Position numbers and translations under genes: made by a program. From DASVVT01 sp036386415 (GTDB taxonomy: Bacteria; Acidobacteriota; Blastocatellia; Pyrinomonadales; Pyrinomonadaceae), in contig DASVVT010000084.1 in the NCBI GenBank assembly GCA_036386415.1, positions 1 through 64,000 on the forward strand: a stretch of DNA of 64,000 nucleotides, in the 5' to 3' direction. Every line of letters starts with the position of its first letter. Positions within the stretch are counted from its first letter, which is position 1. A model generated the notes under the pieces. It was not told the origin of the DNA, made no database searches, and saw nothing but the letters and a program-made list of their open reading frames with translations. Positions 32,615-40,854 of this stretch are shown here, piece after piece.

Positions 32615-34165
32615 CTATTTAGCCATCCACACCCCGGCGGCGCAGACGTATAGAGTGTTATATGCTCCTCCGGTCTGGTTGGTGTACAGGCTGCCAGTCT
32701 TGCAGGGAAGGTTGGGCGCGCCTACGCCCTTCGTCCACGTCACGCCTCCGCCCAGGCTGATAGATTTAGCTTCCACCTCTGCATCGAAGGCGTAGCCCAC
32801 GCTCGTCGTCCCTTTGGGCGCAACAAAAGTAAATTTGTTGTTCAGCGGCTCTCTGCCGATTGAGTAATCCACCTCCGGAGACTGGCCTATCCGGATCCTC
32901 TGTCCGTCTCGTGAGCCGGGCGCGCCGTAGATCGTGAGCGCGGCAGAAGTCGCCTGGTCTGCGCCGATGAGGAGTTTTCCGCCGATGCTGGTCTGCTGGC
33001 CTCCGGGGGCGATCCGTATACGATTATTATCGCTGACACCGATCAACGACATTGAGCCGGTGCTGCTGCTGTTCAGTCCGGCATAATAGCTGCCGTTGGG
33101 AATGACCACGCGATTCATCGGGGTCAGGCCTGTGGGACTACTGACACCGATGCCCCAACTGCCCTGCATGATGCCGAGGTTCGAGGAGACGCTCGCCCAG
33201 AAGAAGGGCCGCGCATGCCCGGTCGCATCAAGCTCACCCGTCGGGAGAAGTCGGAAATCGTCGCCGGCCCACATCCACGACACCTGCCCCAGGTCAGAGC
33301 GGCGTGCGCTGAACGCCTGCAAGCGATGATGTCTGCCGTCGGTAGTGTTCACCTCGGTATTCATCTCGAAGTAGCGAATCCCGGTCAGTGGATGGCGATA
33401 GTTGCCCTCGATGGTGTGGTAGATCGCCGGCTCGCGGGGATTGATCAGGCTGCCCGCGCTGGCGTTGTAGCCGATGGAGAGCACTGGGTCGCCAGGATAC
33501 TGCTCACTCACGTCGATGGAGAACTCTGTGCCCTTGTAGATCGTGGGAAAGCGCAAGCTGCCTCGACCCACTGCGTCAGCGCCGAGCTGAAGCGAAGTGT
33601 CGGAGGGAAGTCGCACACGCTGCCCAGGTATCCCCAGATTGACGTTGCCGGTCAGGTCTGACTGGAGCGGCATCGTCACCTTGAGAGGCGAAAGCGTCGT
33701 GCCATCGCCGCTCAGCGTAGAATCGTGTATGACAGATGTGATATCGGTAGCGGCTTGTTCGGCGGCGGCCTGCGCAGTTGGAGGTGCGACTGTCTCAGGC
33801 GTGACCACTTCTTTGACCGTCACCTGCTCGATCCGCTTTCTGATCTTGCCGGAGGAGTCCTTGAAAGTGACGGTGCACATATAATGCCCGGCAGGAACAG
33901 GCAGGCCGCGAGCATCGTGCATATCCCAGGACAGCTCCTGCGTATAGTAGCTCGGCGTCTCATAGACCACTTCTCCGCTCGCGTCGATGACTTCGAGCCG
34001 CAGCTCGGCCACATCGCCCTCCGCGACGACCAGGACTCCGTCAGATTTCGCTGTGATGTTGACAGTCGTCATGGAGACGGAGGTCTTCTGCTGTGCAGGC
34101 GCCGGCGCGCTCATAAGACAGATCAAAACCAAGAGGATGAGATTGGTAGATTCGGGGATATTCAT
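32615..34165 (-). CDS. Secreted fibre-like protein with FlgD-type N-terminal domain
   Basis: 516 residues. A signal peptide (ILLVLICLMSAPAPAQ) is followed by a beta-sandwich resembling FlgD Ig-like domains (LRLEVIDASGEVVYETPSYY; DARGLPVPAGHYMCTVTFKD). The rest is Gly/Ser-rich beta sequence like the heads of tail-fibre or LamG-like surface proteins (GSLRFPTIYKGTEFSIDV; GDDFRLLPTGELDATGHARP), ending LYTNQTGGAYNTLYVCAAGV. Two C-terminal cysteines could form a disulfide. It runs opposite to the eCIS operon and is exported by its signal peptide, so it is probably not a particle component. Confidence 0.6.
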   Translation of the reverse strand: MNIPESTNLILLVLICLMSAPAPAQQKTSVSMTTVNITAKSDGVLVVAEGDVAELRLEVIDASGEVVYETPSYYTQELSWDMHDARGLPVPAGHYMCTVTFKDSSGKIRKRIEQVTVKEVVTPETVAPPTAQAAAEQAATDITSVIHDSTLSGDGTTLSPLKVTMPLQSDLTGNVNLGIPGQRVRLPSDTSLQLGADAVGRGSLRFPTIYKGTEFSIDVSEQYPGDPVLSIGYNASAGSLINPREPAIYHTIEGNYRHPLTGIRYFEMNTEVNTTDGRHHRLQAFSARRSDLGQVSWMWAGDDFRLLPTGELDATGHARPFFWASVSSNLGIMQGSWGIGVSSPTGLTPMNRVVIPNGSYYAGLNSSSTGSMSLIGVSDNNRIRIAPGGQQTSIGGKLLIGADQATSAALTIYGAPGSRDGQRIRIGQSPEVDYSIGREPLNNKFTFVAPKGTTSVGYAFDAEVEAKSISLGGGVTWTKGVGAPNLPCKTGSLYTNQTGGAYNTLYVCAAGVWMAK

Positions 34166-34442
34166 AGAAGCACCTTCCGCTCAATACAGTTATCACCATG
34201 GGAAAGCTCGGAGTAAGCTGTTGCGAGTAGAGGCAACCAAGGTGTTGCAGGAGTCTTTTAACAGATTATTGAAGAGATAGCGAGAACGGCGACGATGCCT
34301 CAACTCGCCGCTTGAGTCCTCTCCAACGAAAGAAAGGGGGGATCAGCGGTTTTGCTGAGTCAGCGTATGTTGTTCGACGGTAGTCATTGGTTTATAGTCT
34401 CGCACTGTATCGCGGGTCTTACTCCTTGAAACCTCTGCCTCC

Positions 34443-34691
34443 ATGTTTTATCTGTATTGTCCCAAGTGTAATTCCGCTCGTATCCGCAATGGCTATGAGT
34501 ATACCTCTTCTAAGCTGTGGGTAAAAAAATTTGAGCATTATCAATCTATCGAATCTCTCACAGAGTATCTTCTTGTAGCTCAAGATCCGTATCGAATCGA
34601 GCAGTATATTCGGCAGAGCAATCGGGAGTGGAGGTATTCTGAGTATCACAGGGCTGAAGATATAGTGAAAATTCAATGTGATCGGCTGTGA
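34443..34691 (+). CDS. Small zinc-ribbon-like hypothetical protein
   Basis: 82 residues: FYLYCPKCNSARIRNGYEYT at the start, with a CxxC pair, then an acidic helical tail without the second pair. AT-rich compared with neighbours, as cassette genes often are. It lies directly before attC-like site E on the same strand, so it could be the gene of an upstream cassette. Not recognised. Confidence 0.4.
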   Translation: MFYLYCPKCNSARIRNGYEYTSSKLWVKKFEHYQSIESLTEYLLVAQDPYRIEQYIRQSNREWRYSEYHRAEDIVKIQCDRL

Positions 34692-34743
34692 ACTCACCTT
34701 GAAAGATGTGTATGCCAAAGTTGAATAGCCCTGCTCACGCACG

Positions 34744-34855
34744 GCATAACAACTCATTTAACCCGAGCCCGCGATAGCTTCTCTTTCATCATTCACCCTT
34801 TGGTTGTAAATTGGATACCGTTAGCGCGGGCTCGGGTTAATTCGGGGCGCCAGGC
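34744..34855 (+). repeat. attC-like recombination site E
   Basis: 112-nt palindrome. It opens with GCATAAC and closes with GCCAGGC. Inner arms AACCCGAGCCCGCG and CGCGGGCTCGGGTT are perfectly complementary over 14 bp, bounded by AACTCATTT and AATTCGGGGC, the same L-box layout as site A. It lies 34 bases before the DinB-family gene. A strong candidate despite the imperfect R' core. Confidence 0.7.
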
Positions 34856-34888
34856 CGCCTTCTTACCTATAGACGAAAGGGTACTTGA

Positions 34889-35428
34889 ATGGGCAACCCA
34901 AATAAAACGAACCTGTATCTCATCGCGCCTCTCGTCGGATATACCCCTCAGATCGGCCGACTTGTTTCGATGATGAATTATGCCAGGCGGACTACGCTTG
35001 ACGAGGTCGAAGACCTGAGCGTTGAACATCTAGACTACCTCCATGATCCGCACAGCAATTCTATCGGGGCACTACTCCTGCACATCGCTGCCGTCGAAGC
35101 GTGGTATCAGGTGGCAACGTTCGGGTCGCGCGCCGCCGCCGCCGCGAGTAAGAAGGGGCCATGGGGAGTAGCCCTGGAACTTGGGGCGCGGTCGAGGCGT
35201 GAGATTAAGGGCAACGGCATAGACTATTACCTCCGCATATTAGAAGAGGTGCGGTCGAAGACGCTTGAAGAGTTCGGCAAAAGGAACGATCAATGGCTAG
35301 ATGAGGAGACGCCATTCTGGGATAGACAGCCTGCTAATAATTACTTCAAGTGGTTCCATGTATTCGAGGACGAGATAAATCATCGGGGTCAGATCCGATG
35401 GCTGAGGAAGCGCGCGGTGGCAAAATGA
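34889..35428 (+). CDS. DinB-family protein
   Basis: 179 residues. It is a four-helix-bundle protein of the DinB/DUF664 type: LLLHIAAVEAWYQ carries the first metal His, WFHVFEDEINHRGQIRWLRK the other two. These are thiol- or metal-dependent enzymes of unknown substrate in many soil bacteria. Start ATG with GAAAGGG upstream. The gene stands alone between attC-like sites E and F. Confidence 0.8.
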   Translation: MGNPNKTNLYLIAPLVGYTPQIGRLVSMMNYARRTTLDEVEDLSVEHLDYLHDPHSNSIGALLLHIAAVEAWYQVATFGSRAAAAASKKGPWGVALELGARSRREIKGNGIDYYLRILEEVRSKTLEEFGKRNDQWLDEETPFWDRQPANNYFKWFHVFEDEINHRGQIRWLRKRAVAK

Positions 35429-35440
35429 CCGCTGCCAGCG

Positions 35441-35485
35441 GTCTAACAACGAAGTGCAGCGCTCGCGGGTTGAGTGCAGGCAGTC
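35441..35485 (+). repeat. attC-like site F, truncated
   Basis: GTCTAAC (35441-35447) followed by AACGAAGTGCAGCGC is a classical attC opening. The closing side is short (GGGTTGAGTGCAGG) and ends in CAGTCCC instead of GTTRRRY, just before the stop of the truncated permease. It looks like an attC half damaged at the junction. Confidence 0.45.
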
Positions 35486-35501
35486 CCCTCTCGACCACTC
35501 A

Positions 35502-36284
35502 TTACTCATACCTTAGGGCTACCATCGGATCGACCTTCGTCGCACGTCGCGCGGGCACGAGGCAGGCGGCGAGCGTGACCAGTAATAGGAAGAAGGTGAG
35601 CAGGATATAGGTCGCCGGGTCGGTTGTGCTCACCTGATATAGCAGGCCGCCCATCAGCCGCGACAGGGCAAGGGCGCCCGCCAGCCCCACGGCGAGGCCC
35701 CCTACTGCAAGCAGCATCCCGTGGCCGACCACCATCCGGAGGATGTCGCTGCGCTGAGCGCCCAGCGCCATGCGAACACCTATCTCGCGCGTGCGCTGCG
35801 CTACCGAGTAAGACATTACGCCGTAGATGCCTACAGTGGCGAGAACCAAAGCCGCGGCGGCGAACACCGTCAACAGCCAGAGGTTGAATCGGCGCGGGGA
35901 CACGGAGGCCGAGAGATACTGCTCCATCGTTTTAATGTTGGAAGCAGGCACTTCCGGGTCTACCTTGCGAATTTCGCGCTGCACGGCAGAGGCCAGATTC
36001 AGCGGGGGAACCTCTGAGCGAATCAGCCAGTACTGGTTGTTAGTCATCCACACTACCCCGTCCTCATGGAGCTGGCGCAGGGGCAGGTAAAGGTGTGGCG
36101 TCGGCTCGTCCTCCAGGCTCAGGTGCTTGACGTCGCCGACCACGCCCACAATTTCAACCGGGCGGGGGCACTGATTGTTGTCGTCAACGAGCAGGCGCGC
36201 GCCGACCGGGTTTCCGTCCGGCCAGAAGCGGCGGGCGAGGGTTTCGCTGATTAGCGCTACGGGAGTCGTGTGAGCGTTGTCCTG
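35502..36284 (-). pseudogene. MacB/FtsX-type ABC permease, 3' remnant
   Basis: About 260 residues of the C-terminal part of an ADOP/MacB-like permease: VALISETLARRFWPDGNPVG, then VEIVGVVGDVKHLSLEDEPT, FtsX transmembrane segments (LWLLTVFAAAALVLATVGIY; SYSVAQRTREIGVRMALGAQ; ILLTFFLLLVTLAACLVPAR) and the usual VDPMVALRYE end. Full-length relatives have about 800 residues; here homology stops near 36284 and the upstream sequence is unrelated. The remaining frame has no proper start or N-terminal membrane helix, so it is a remnant. Confidence 0.75.
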
Positions 36285-36337
36285 CCTGCTATTTTTCAAA
36301 GATGCGGACTACCAAGCGGGTAGGTATGGCAAAATAG

Positions 36338-36478
36338 ATGCAGGTTGGGGTGATGGCTGTCTCTAAATGCACAGTCAAGAACCTGACGAGCGGAATGAAA
36401 TACTGGTTCAGGGTCGCAGCGGTTGCCTCCGGCAGTCAGAGCGCATGGAGCGATCCTGCGGTCAAAATAGCCCCGTAA
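36338..36478 (+). pseudogene. Fragment of a fibronectin type III domain
   Basis: The frame from ATG 36338 gives 46 residues, SKCTVKNLTSGMKYWFRVAA, then VASGSQSAWSDPAVKIAP and TAA. This is the last three strands of an FN3 domain (L-x-G-x-x-Y-x-F-R-V-x-A motif). Upstream of it lies a stop and then unrelated sequence close to the broken permease. It is best read as the tail of a larger surface protein cut off by the same rearrangement. Confidence 0.6.
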
Positions 36479-36494
36479 AGAGCGAGGCGAACAT

Positions 36495-36564
36495 TCAGAG
36501 CAGCCTGCGATGTTGGGTGGGTCTTCAACATTGAAGACCCACCCAACATCGCAGGCTGCTCTGA
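36495..36564. repeat. Perfect 34-bp inverted repeat with 2-nt loop (H13)
   Basis: Left arm 36495-36528, loop CA, right arm 36531-36564, with no mismatch. The arms begin TCAGAGCAGCCTGCGATG and include TTGGGTGGGTCTTCAA. CCTTTTTACGG follows the right arm, so in the + direction it fits a rho-independent terminator for the FN3 scrap; its length is far above that of normal terminators. It faces the end of the minus-strand beta-helix gene 39 bases away. Confidence 0.85.
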
Positions 36565-36602
36565 CCTTTTTACGGAACCCATCTTGACTGACGGCTCACC
36601 GT

Positions 36603-39600
36603 TTAATCATCATTGACGATGAGCCCTTCGCCCTGCCCATCCGTAACGGTCGCGTTGGGCAAGGATGTGAGATCGAGGAAGAAGATTTCATCGTCCTCTA
36701 AGACGGCGTCACCCTTGATCTGCACGGCGACTGTTTTCGAGAGTTGACCGGGCTGGAAGGTGAGCGTCCCCGTCTTCGCCACGTAGTCTGTGCCAGCCAC
36801 AGCCGTGCCGTCACTCGTACCGTAGCCCACCAGCACCGTCTGGTCGTGCGGGGTCATAGTGATGGTGAAGACAGCGTTCTTTACCCCGGACTGGCCTTCA
36901 GTGATGATTACGTCTGAGAAGAAGACCGATGGCAGATTCGTGTCGTAGTCGATGATGAACAGTTTCGCCGTCTTCTGCCCTCCGAGCGTAGCCCCGCCCG
37001 TCGGAAGGGTCAGCTTCAGATTGACAGTCTGTTGGTGGTTCTCATCCAGCGCATCGAGCACAATCGGGATACTGAAAGTTTTGATAACTTCACCGTCGTT
37101 GAAAGTCAGCGTGCCCGAAGTCGCGGTGTAATCGTCGGGAGACGTGGCCGTGCCGTTGCTGGTCGCATAGTGCACTGTGGCCGTGCCCGTCAGCCCTCCT
37201 GAGCGCGTGACCTTAATGGTGATAGTCCCGTCAGATTCCTGTGCGACATAGGTGTCGGCGCTGAATTGAAACGTGCCCGGATTGGCTCCGCCGACCAGCG
37301 CGCATGGAGAGAACTCTGAGGTGTTCTTCTTGGTGGCGTGCGTGGCTGTGGCCGTCACAAACTGATCTGTGATAGCCAGAGGCAGCGTCGCCGTAAAGCT
37401 CACGTCACCGCTCGCGTTAGTCATCACCGTTTTCGCCCCGATGTAGGTTTTACCTTCGCCGAAGCCAGAGGGGTCGCAGGCGGGGTTTGAGAAGAATTCA
37501 AGGCGCACGCTGGTCTGCGGCGTACTGTTGAGCGTGCCCTCTATGATCGTGCTGTTGCCTGACACCGTGACGGAAGTCAACAGGGGGAAGTTCTGATATT
37601 TATTCGGGCCTGAGTCCGGGTCGCCCGGATCGTTGGGCGTAATGTCATAGGGCTCCAGATCGATCCCGTAGGTGTCGTTATCGAAGATGGAGTTGACGCG
37701 AATGTCATTGCCCGTGCCCGAACGTATGTACACGCCATAAGGATGGTTGAAGGCAATGACGTTGCCTGCCCCGGCTGTCACCCCGCCAATGGTGTTATTG
37801 AAAGCGCTGACGATGAAGATGCCGTCCGAATTGTTGCCGAGAGGCGACGTGCCATCTGCCTGCGTCCCGATATAGTTGCCCTGCACTGCGTTGCCTGTCG
37901 AGCTTGCGCCAAAGATCGTGATCCCGCCGGTTTTATTAGCCGAGATGACGTTGCGCGCGAGAGCCTGCCCGCCGCCGATAGTATTGTCAGGCGCGTTATA
38001 AATCGAGACGCCTTCCTGATCGTTGCCGAGACCAACTGTACCGCTCGCGTCTGTGCCGATGTAGTTGCCCTGCACGAAGTTTCCCGTCGATTCTGGATAC
38101 TCTATGGTGACGCCCCTGAAATTGCCTGAGATGACGTTTCCCGCTCCAGCGACTTTCCCGCCCACAGTATTGTTGAACCCGCCGATGATGCGTACACCGA
38201 TGCTCGTGTTACTCAACCTGGCAGTGCCAGCCGGATTCAAGCCGATGAAGTTGCCTTGAATCTTATTGCTCGTCGCAGCGTTGGTAATAGAAACGCCGCC
38301 GCCGTTGCCGGAGATGACGTTGCGCGCGGCAGGCGTCGTTCCGCCAATCGTGTTGTTCGACGAGTTTGTAGAAAGCAGCACGCCTTCCTGATTGTGGCCG
38401 AGACCGACGCCCCCTGTACTGTTCGTCCCGATGAAGTTGCCCTGCACAAAATTAGCGGTCGAGCCATATTCAATGGAGACGCCACGGAATCCTGAAGCGA
38501 TGATGTTGCCTGCCCCGGCTGCCACTCCGCCAATCGTGTTGCCTGACGAGCTGATGACGCGTATGTCACCGTTGCCCAGCGCAGCAGTGCCGCTCGGGTT
38601 TGTGCCGATGAAGTTGCCTTCGATGTGGTTGTTATTCGCGCTGCTGATCGTGATCCCTCCGCCGTTACCTGAAATGACGTTGCGCGCCGCCGCTGTTGTT
38701 CCCCCAATCGTGTTGTTCACTGAGTTGGTGGTGATCAGCACGCCTTCTTGATTGTTGCCCAGACCGGTAGCTCCATTGCTGTTCGTGCCGATGAAGTTGC
38801 CCTGCACGAGCGTTCCCGTCGAGCCGTATTCAATGGAGATGCCACGAAATCCGGCGGCAATGACGTTGCCTGCTCCGGCAGCAGTTCCGCCTATCAAATT
38901 GTCTGTGGCGCTGATGATGCGTATGTCGCCCTTACCGAGCGCCGTATCCCCGGCGGGATTCGTGCCGATGTAGTTGCCCTGGATTTTATTACCGGTCGAG
39001 TTGTTGATCGAAAGACCAGAGTCGTTGCCTGAGATGACGTTGCGCGCGGCTGAAGTGGTTCCGCCCACGGTCGTGTTCGATGTGTCGGGGGAGATGCCGA
39101 TGCCTTCCCCATTGCCCAGACCGGCCACCCCCGAGCTGTTCGTTCCGATGAAGTTACCCTGCACAACGTTATTTGCTGATTGATCTCCCTCAATCGAGAC
39201 GCCTCTGGTACTACCTGCGATGATGTTCCCTGCTCCTGAAACAGTCCCTCCTATCTTGATGCCCGCCGAGTCTGTGACACGCACGCCGATCCCTGCGTTA
39301 CTGAGCTTGACGGCTCCGGTTACATCCGTTCCAATGAAGTTGCCCTGGATGTCTGTGGTCGTCGCGCTGCTGATCGCAATGCCTGAGCCATTATCGGAGA
39401 TGACGTTGCCTGCTCCGGCGGTCGCGCCGCCTATCGTGTTGTTGAGTCCGCCGCTGACGCGTATGCCGCTGCCCGCATTACCCAACGCCGCCGTGCCAGC
39501 CGGTTTCACACCAATGAAGTTGCCCTCTATTTTATTGCCCGCAGAGCCGCTGATCGTGATCCCTCCGCCGTTGCCTGAAATGACGTTGCGCAGCAGGGCT

Positions 39601-40532
39601 GAGGTTCCACCGATCTTGTTGCCGGAGGCAGGACTGTAAATGGCGACGCCCTCTTGAGCATTGCCCAGACCGCTCGCGCCCGCAAAGTTAGTGCCGATGA
39701 CATTGCTTTCCACTTTGTTTCCCGTGGAGCCAAAGCCTTCAATAGTCACTCCACGAGAATTGGCCGCGATAACGTTGCCGACCGAGTAGAAGCCGCTCTC
39801 GCCGATAATGTTGTTGGGAGAACTGATGATGCGTATGCCCGCGCTGGTGTTACCCAGAGCAGCCGTGCCTGCCGCGTTCGTACCGATGAAATTCTTTCGC
39901 ACGACATTGCTTGACGTGCCATTCGCTATGTAGATGCCATTCGTACTGTTGCCCGAGATGACATTGGTTTCGTCAGCAAACACGCCGCCGATCAGGTTAT
40001 TGCTGGCGCTCCCTTCAATACTGACGCCGTTCTGAAGATTTCCCAGATCGATTGCGCCTGTGCTGTCAGTACCGATGTAGTTACCGCTGATCTTATTAGT
40101 CTTGCCTGTGATCTGTATGCCGTGGAAGCCGAAGCGATTGATGATTAGTTTCTTGATGGTGCAACCGTTAGCGCCGATGCGCAGGCCGGATACGCCCGCG
40201 CCTGCGCTACTGCCATCCAATTCGATGAGTGGCAAACCGGCATAACCCGGCTGGGAAGTCCCATCAATCAACACTGGATTGGAGATTATGGGAAGCGCCG
40301 AAAGCGGTTTGATCTTCTTGGCTCCGGAGCCGATGCTGAACTTGATTGTATCGATGGCGACCGTCGCATTGGCACTCGTGATCGCCTGCCGTAGCGAGCC
40401 GGGGCCGCTGTCGTTCGTATTCGTCACCGTAAAGGTCGCCGCGCGGGCGCTTGCGCCCAAGACCAGAAGCACGACGCAGCACGTCAGGCTCATCAGACAC
40501 AGTCTTCTCAAACGGGGGATGCTGTTACTCAT
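36603..40532 (-). CDS. Large secreted parallel beta-helix protein with C-terminal Calx-beta domains
   Basis: 1309 residues. Signal peptide (LTCCVVLLVLGASARAATF) is followed by FTVTNTNDSGPGSLRQAI, the usual opening of adhesin-like right-handed beta-helix proteins. Then come about twenty coils based on N-IGGT-AARNVISGN and N-I-GNFIGTN-GT-LGN motifs. The C-terminus has an Ig-like segment with a cysteine pair (FFSNPACDP; FSPCALVGG) and two Calx-beta domains (FSADTYVAQESDGTITIKVT; FFSDVIITEGQSGVKNAVFT) ending DGQGEGLIVNDD. A cell-surface or secreted protein; no sorting signal is visible at the extreme C-terminus. The DNA repeats make it prone to expansion. Confidence 0.85.
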   Translation of the reverse strand: MSNSIPRLRRLCLMSLTCCVVLLVLGASARAATFTVTNTNDSGPGSLRQAITSANATVAIDTIKFSIGSGAKKIKPLSALPIISNPVLIDGTSQPGYAGLPLIELDGSSAGAGVSGLRIGANGCTIKKLIINRFGFHGIQITGKTNKISGNYIGTDSTGAIDLGNLQNGVSIEGSASNNLIGGVFADETNVISGNSTNGIYIANGTSSNVVRKNFIGTNAAGTAALGNTSAGIRIISSPNNIIGESGFYSVGNVIAANSRGVTIEGFGSTGNKVESNVIGTNFAGASGLGNAQEGVAIYSPASGNKIGGTSALLRNVISGNGGGITISGSAGNKIEGNFIGVKPAGTAALGNAGSGIRVSGGLNNTIGGATAGAGNVISDNGSGIAISSATTTDIQGNFIGTDVTGAVKLSNAGIGVRVTDSAGIKIGGTVSGAGNIIAGSTRGVSIEGDQSANNVVQGNFIGTNSSGVAGLGNGEGIGISPDTSNTTVGGTTSAARNVISGNDSGLSINNSTGNKIQGNYIGTNPAGDTALGKGDIRIISATDNLIGGTAAGAGNVIAAGFRGISIEYGSTGTLVQGNFIGTNSNGATGLGNNQEGVLITTNSVNNTIGGTTAAARNVISGNGGGITISSANNNHIEGNFIGTNPSGTAALGNGDIRVISSSGNTIGGVAAGAGNIIASGFRGVSIEYGSTANFVQGNFIGTNSTGGVGLGHNQEGVLLSTNSSNNTIGGTTPAARNVISGNGGGVSITNAATSNKIQGNFIGLNPAGTARLSNTSIGVRIIGGFNNTVGGKVAGAGNVISGNFRGVTIEYPESTGNFVQGNYIGTDASGTVGLGNDQEGVSIYNAPDNTIGGGQALARNVISANKTGGITIFGASSTGNAVQGNYIGTQADGTSPLGNNSDGIFIVSAFNNTIGGVTAGAGNVIAFNHPYGVYIRSGTGNDIRVNSIFDNDTYGIDLEPYDITPNDPGDPDSGPNKYQNFPLLTSVTVSGNSTIIEGTLNSTPQTSVRLEFFSNPACDPSGFGEGKTYIGAKTVMTNASGDVSFTATLPLAITDQFVTATATHATKKNTSEFSPCALVGGANPGTFQFSADTYVAQESDGTITIKVTRSGGLTGTATVHYATSNGTATSPDDYTATSGTLTFNDGEVIKTFSIPIVLDALDENHQQTVNLKLTLPTGGATLGGQKTAKLFIIDYDTNLPSVFFSDVIITEGQSGVKNAVFTITMTPHDQTVLVGYGTSDGTAVAGTDYVAKTGTLTFQPGQLSKTVAVQIKGDAVLEDDEIFFLDLTSLPNATVTDGQGEGLIVNDD

Positions 40533-40756
40533 TAATCTCTCCTCTGGAATGATTCTTAACTACTTGAACAAAAGTAGAGCTTTACAGGCGGGGATAGTTG
40601 GAGAGGAAATACCTGCGCCGGGATGCATGGTTGCGGAAGGGGCAACGATGCGTGTACTACTGGCCCACCCTGGAAATGATCTAAACAATCGGAAGATTAT
40701 GACGACTTTTATCAGAAGTCAATATGTTAAGCGGACGACCTATGACAGAGGAGGTC
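40533..40756. other. 5' region of the beta-helix gene
   Basis: About 220 bases with no gene. It should hold the promoter of the minus-strand beta-helix gene; AGAGGAG-like purine tract immediately upstream of its start (complement of CTCTCCTCT at 40536-40544) is the ribosome site. Nothing else is recognisable. Confidence 0.4.
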
Positions 40757-40845
40757 GAAGGCAGTAAGCAGAAAGAAAAGCAGAAGGTAGCGAGTTGAAT
40801 GCCCGTCGCTTTCTACTGCTTTTCGGCCTGCTGCTTTTATTCTTC
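40757..40845. repeat. Word-repeat hairpin H3 (AGCAGAA type)
   Basis: Left arm GAAGGCAGTAAGCAGAAAG and AAAAGCAGAAGG; right arm CTTTCTACTGCTTTTCGGCC and TGCTGCTTTTATTCTTC. Imperfect stem of about 35 bp. It lies just after the stop of the HD-GYP gene and upstream of the beta-helix gene, suitable as a 3' end structure. Confidence 0.6.
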
Positions 40846-40854
40846 CCTGCCCTT

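Noticed and set aside
33215..33661. 148-residue frame opposite the secreted fibre-like gene
   Set aside because: Antisense shadow; the opposite strand carries a signal peptide and coherent domain structure.
36603..40532. CRISPR- or satellite-like repeats in the beta-helix gene
   Set aside because: The repeats are codon-phased coils of a beta-helix, explained by protein structure.
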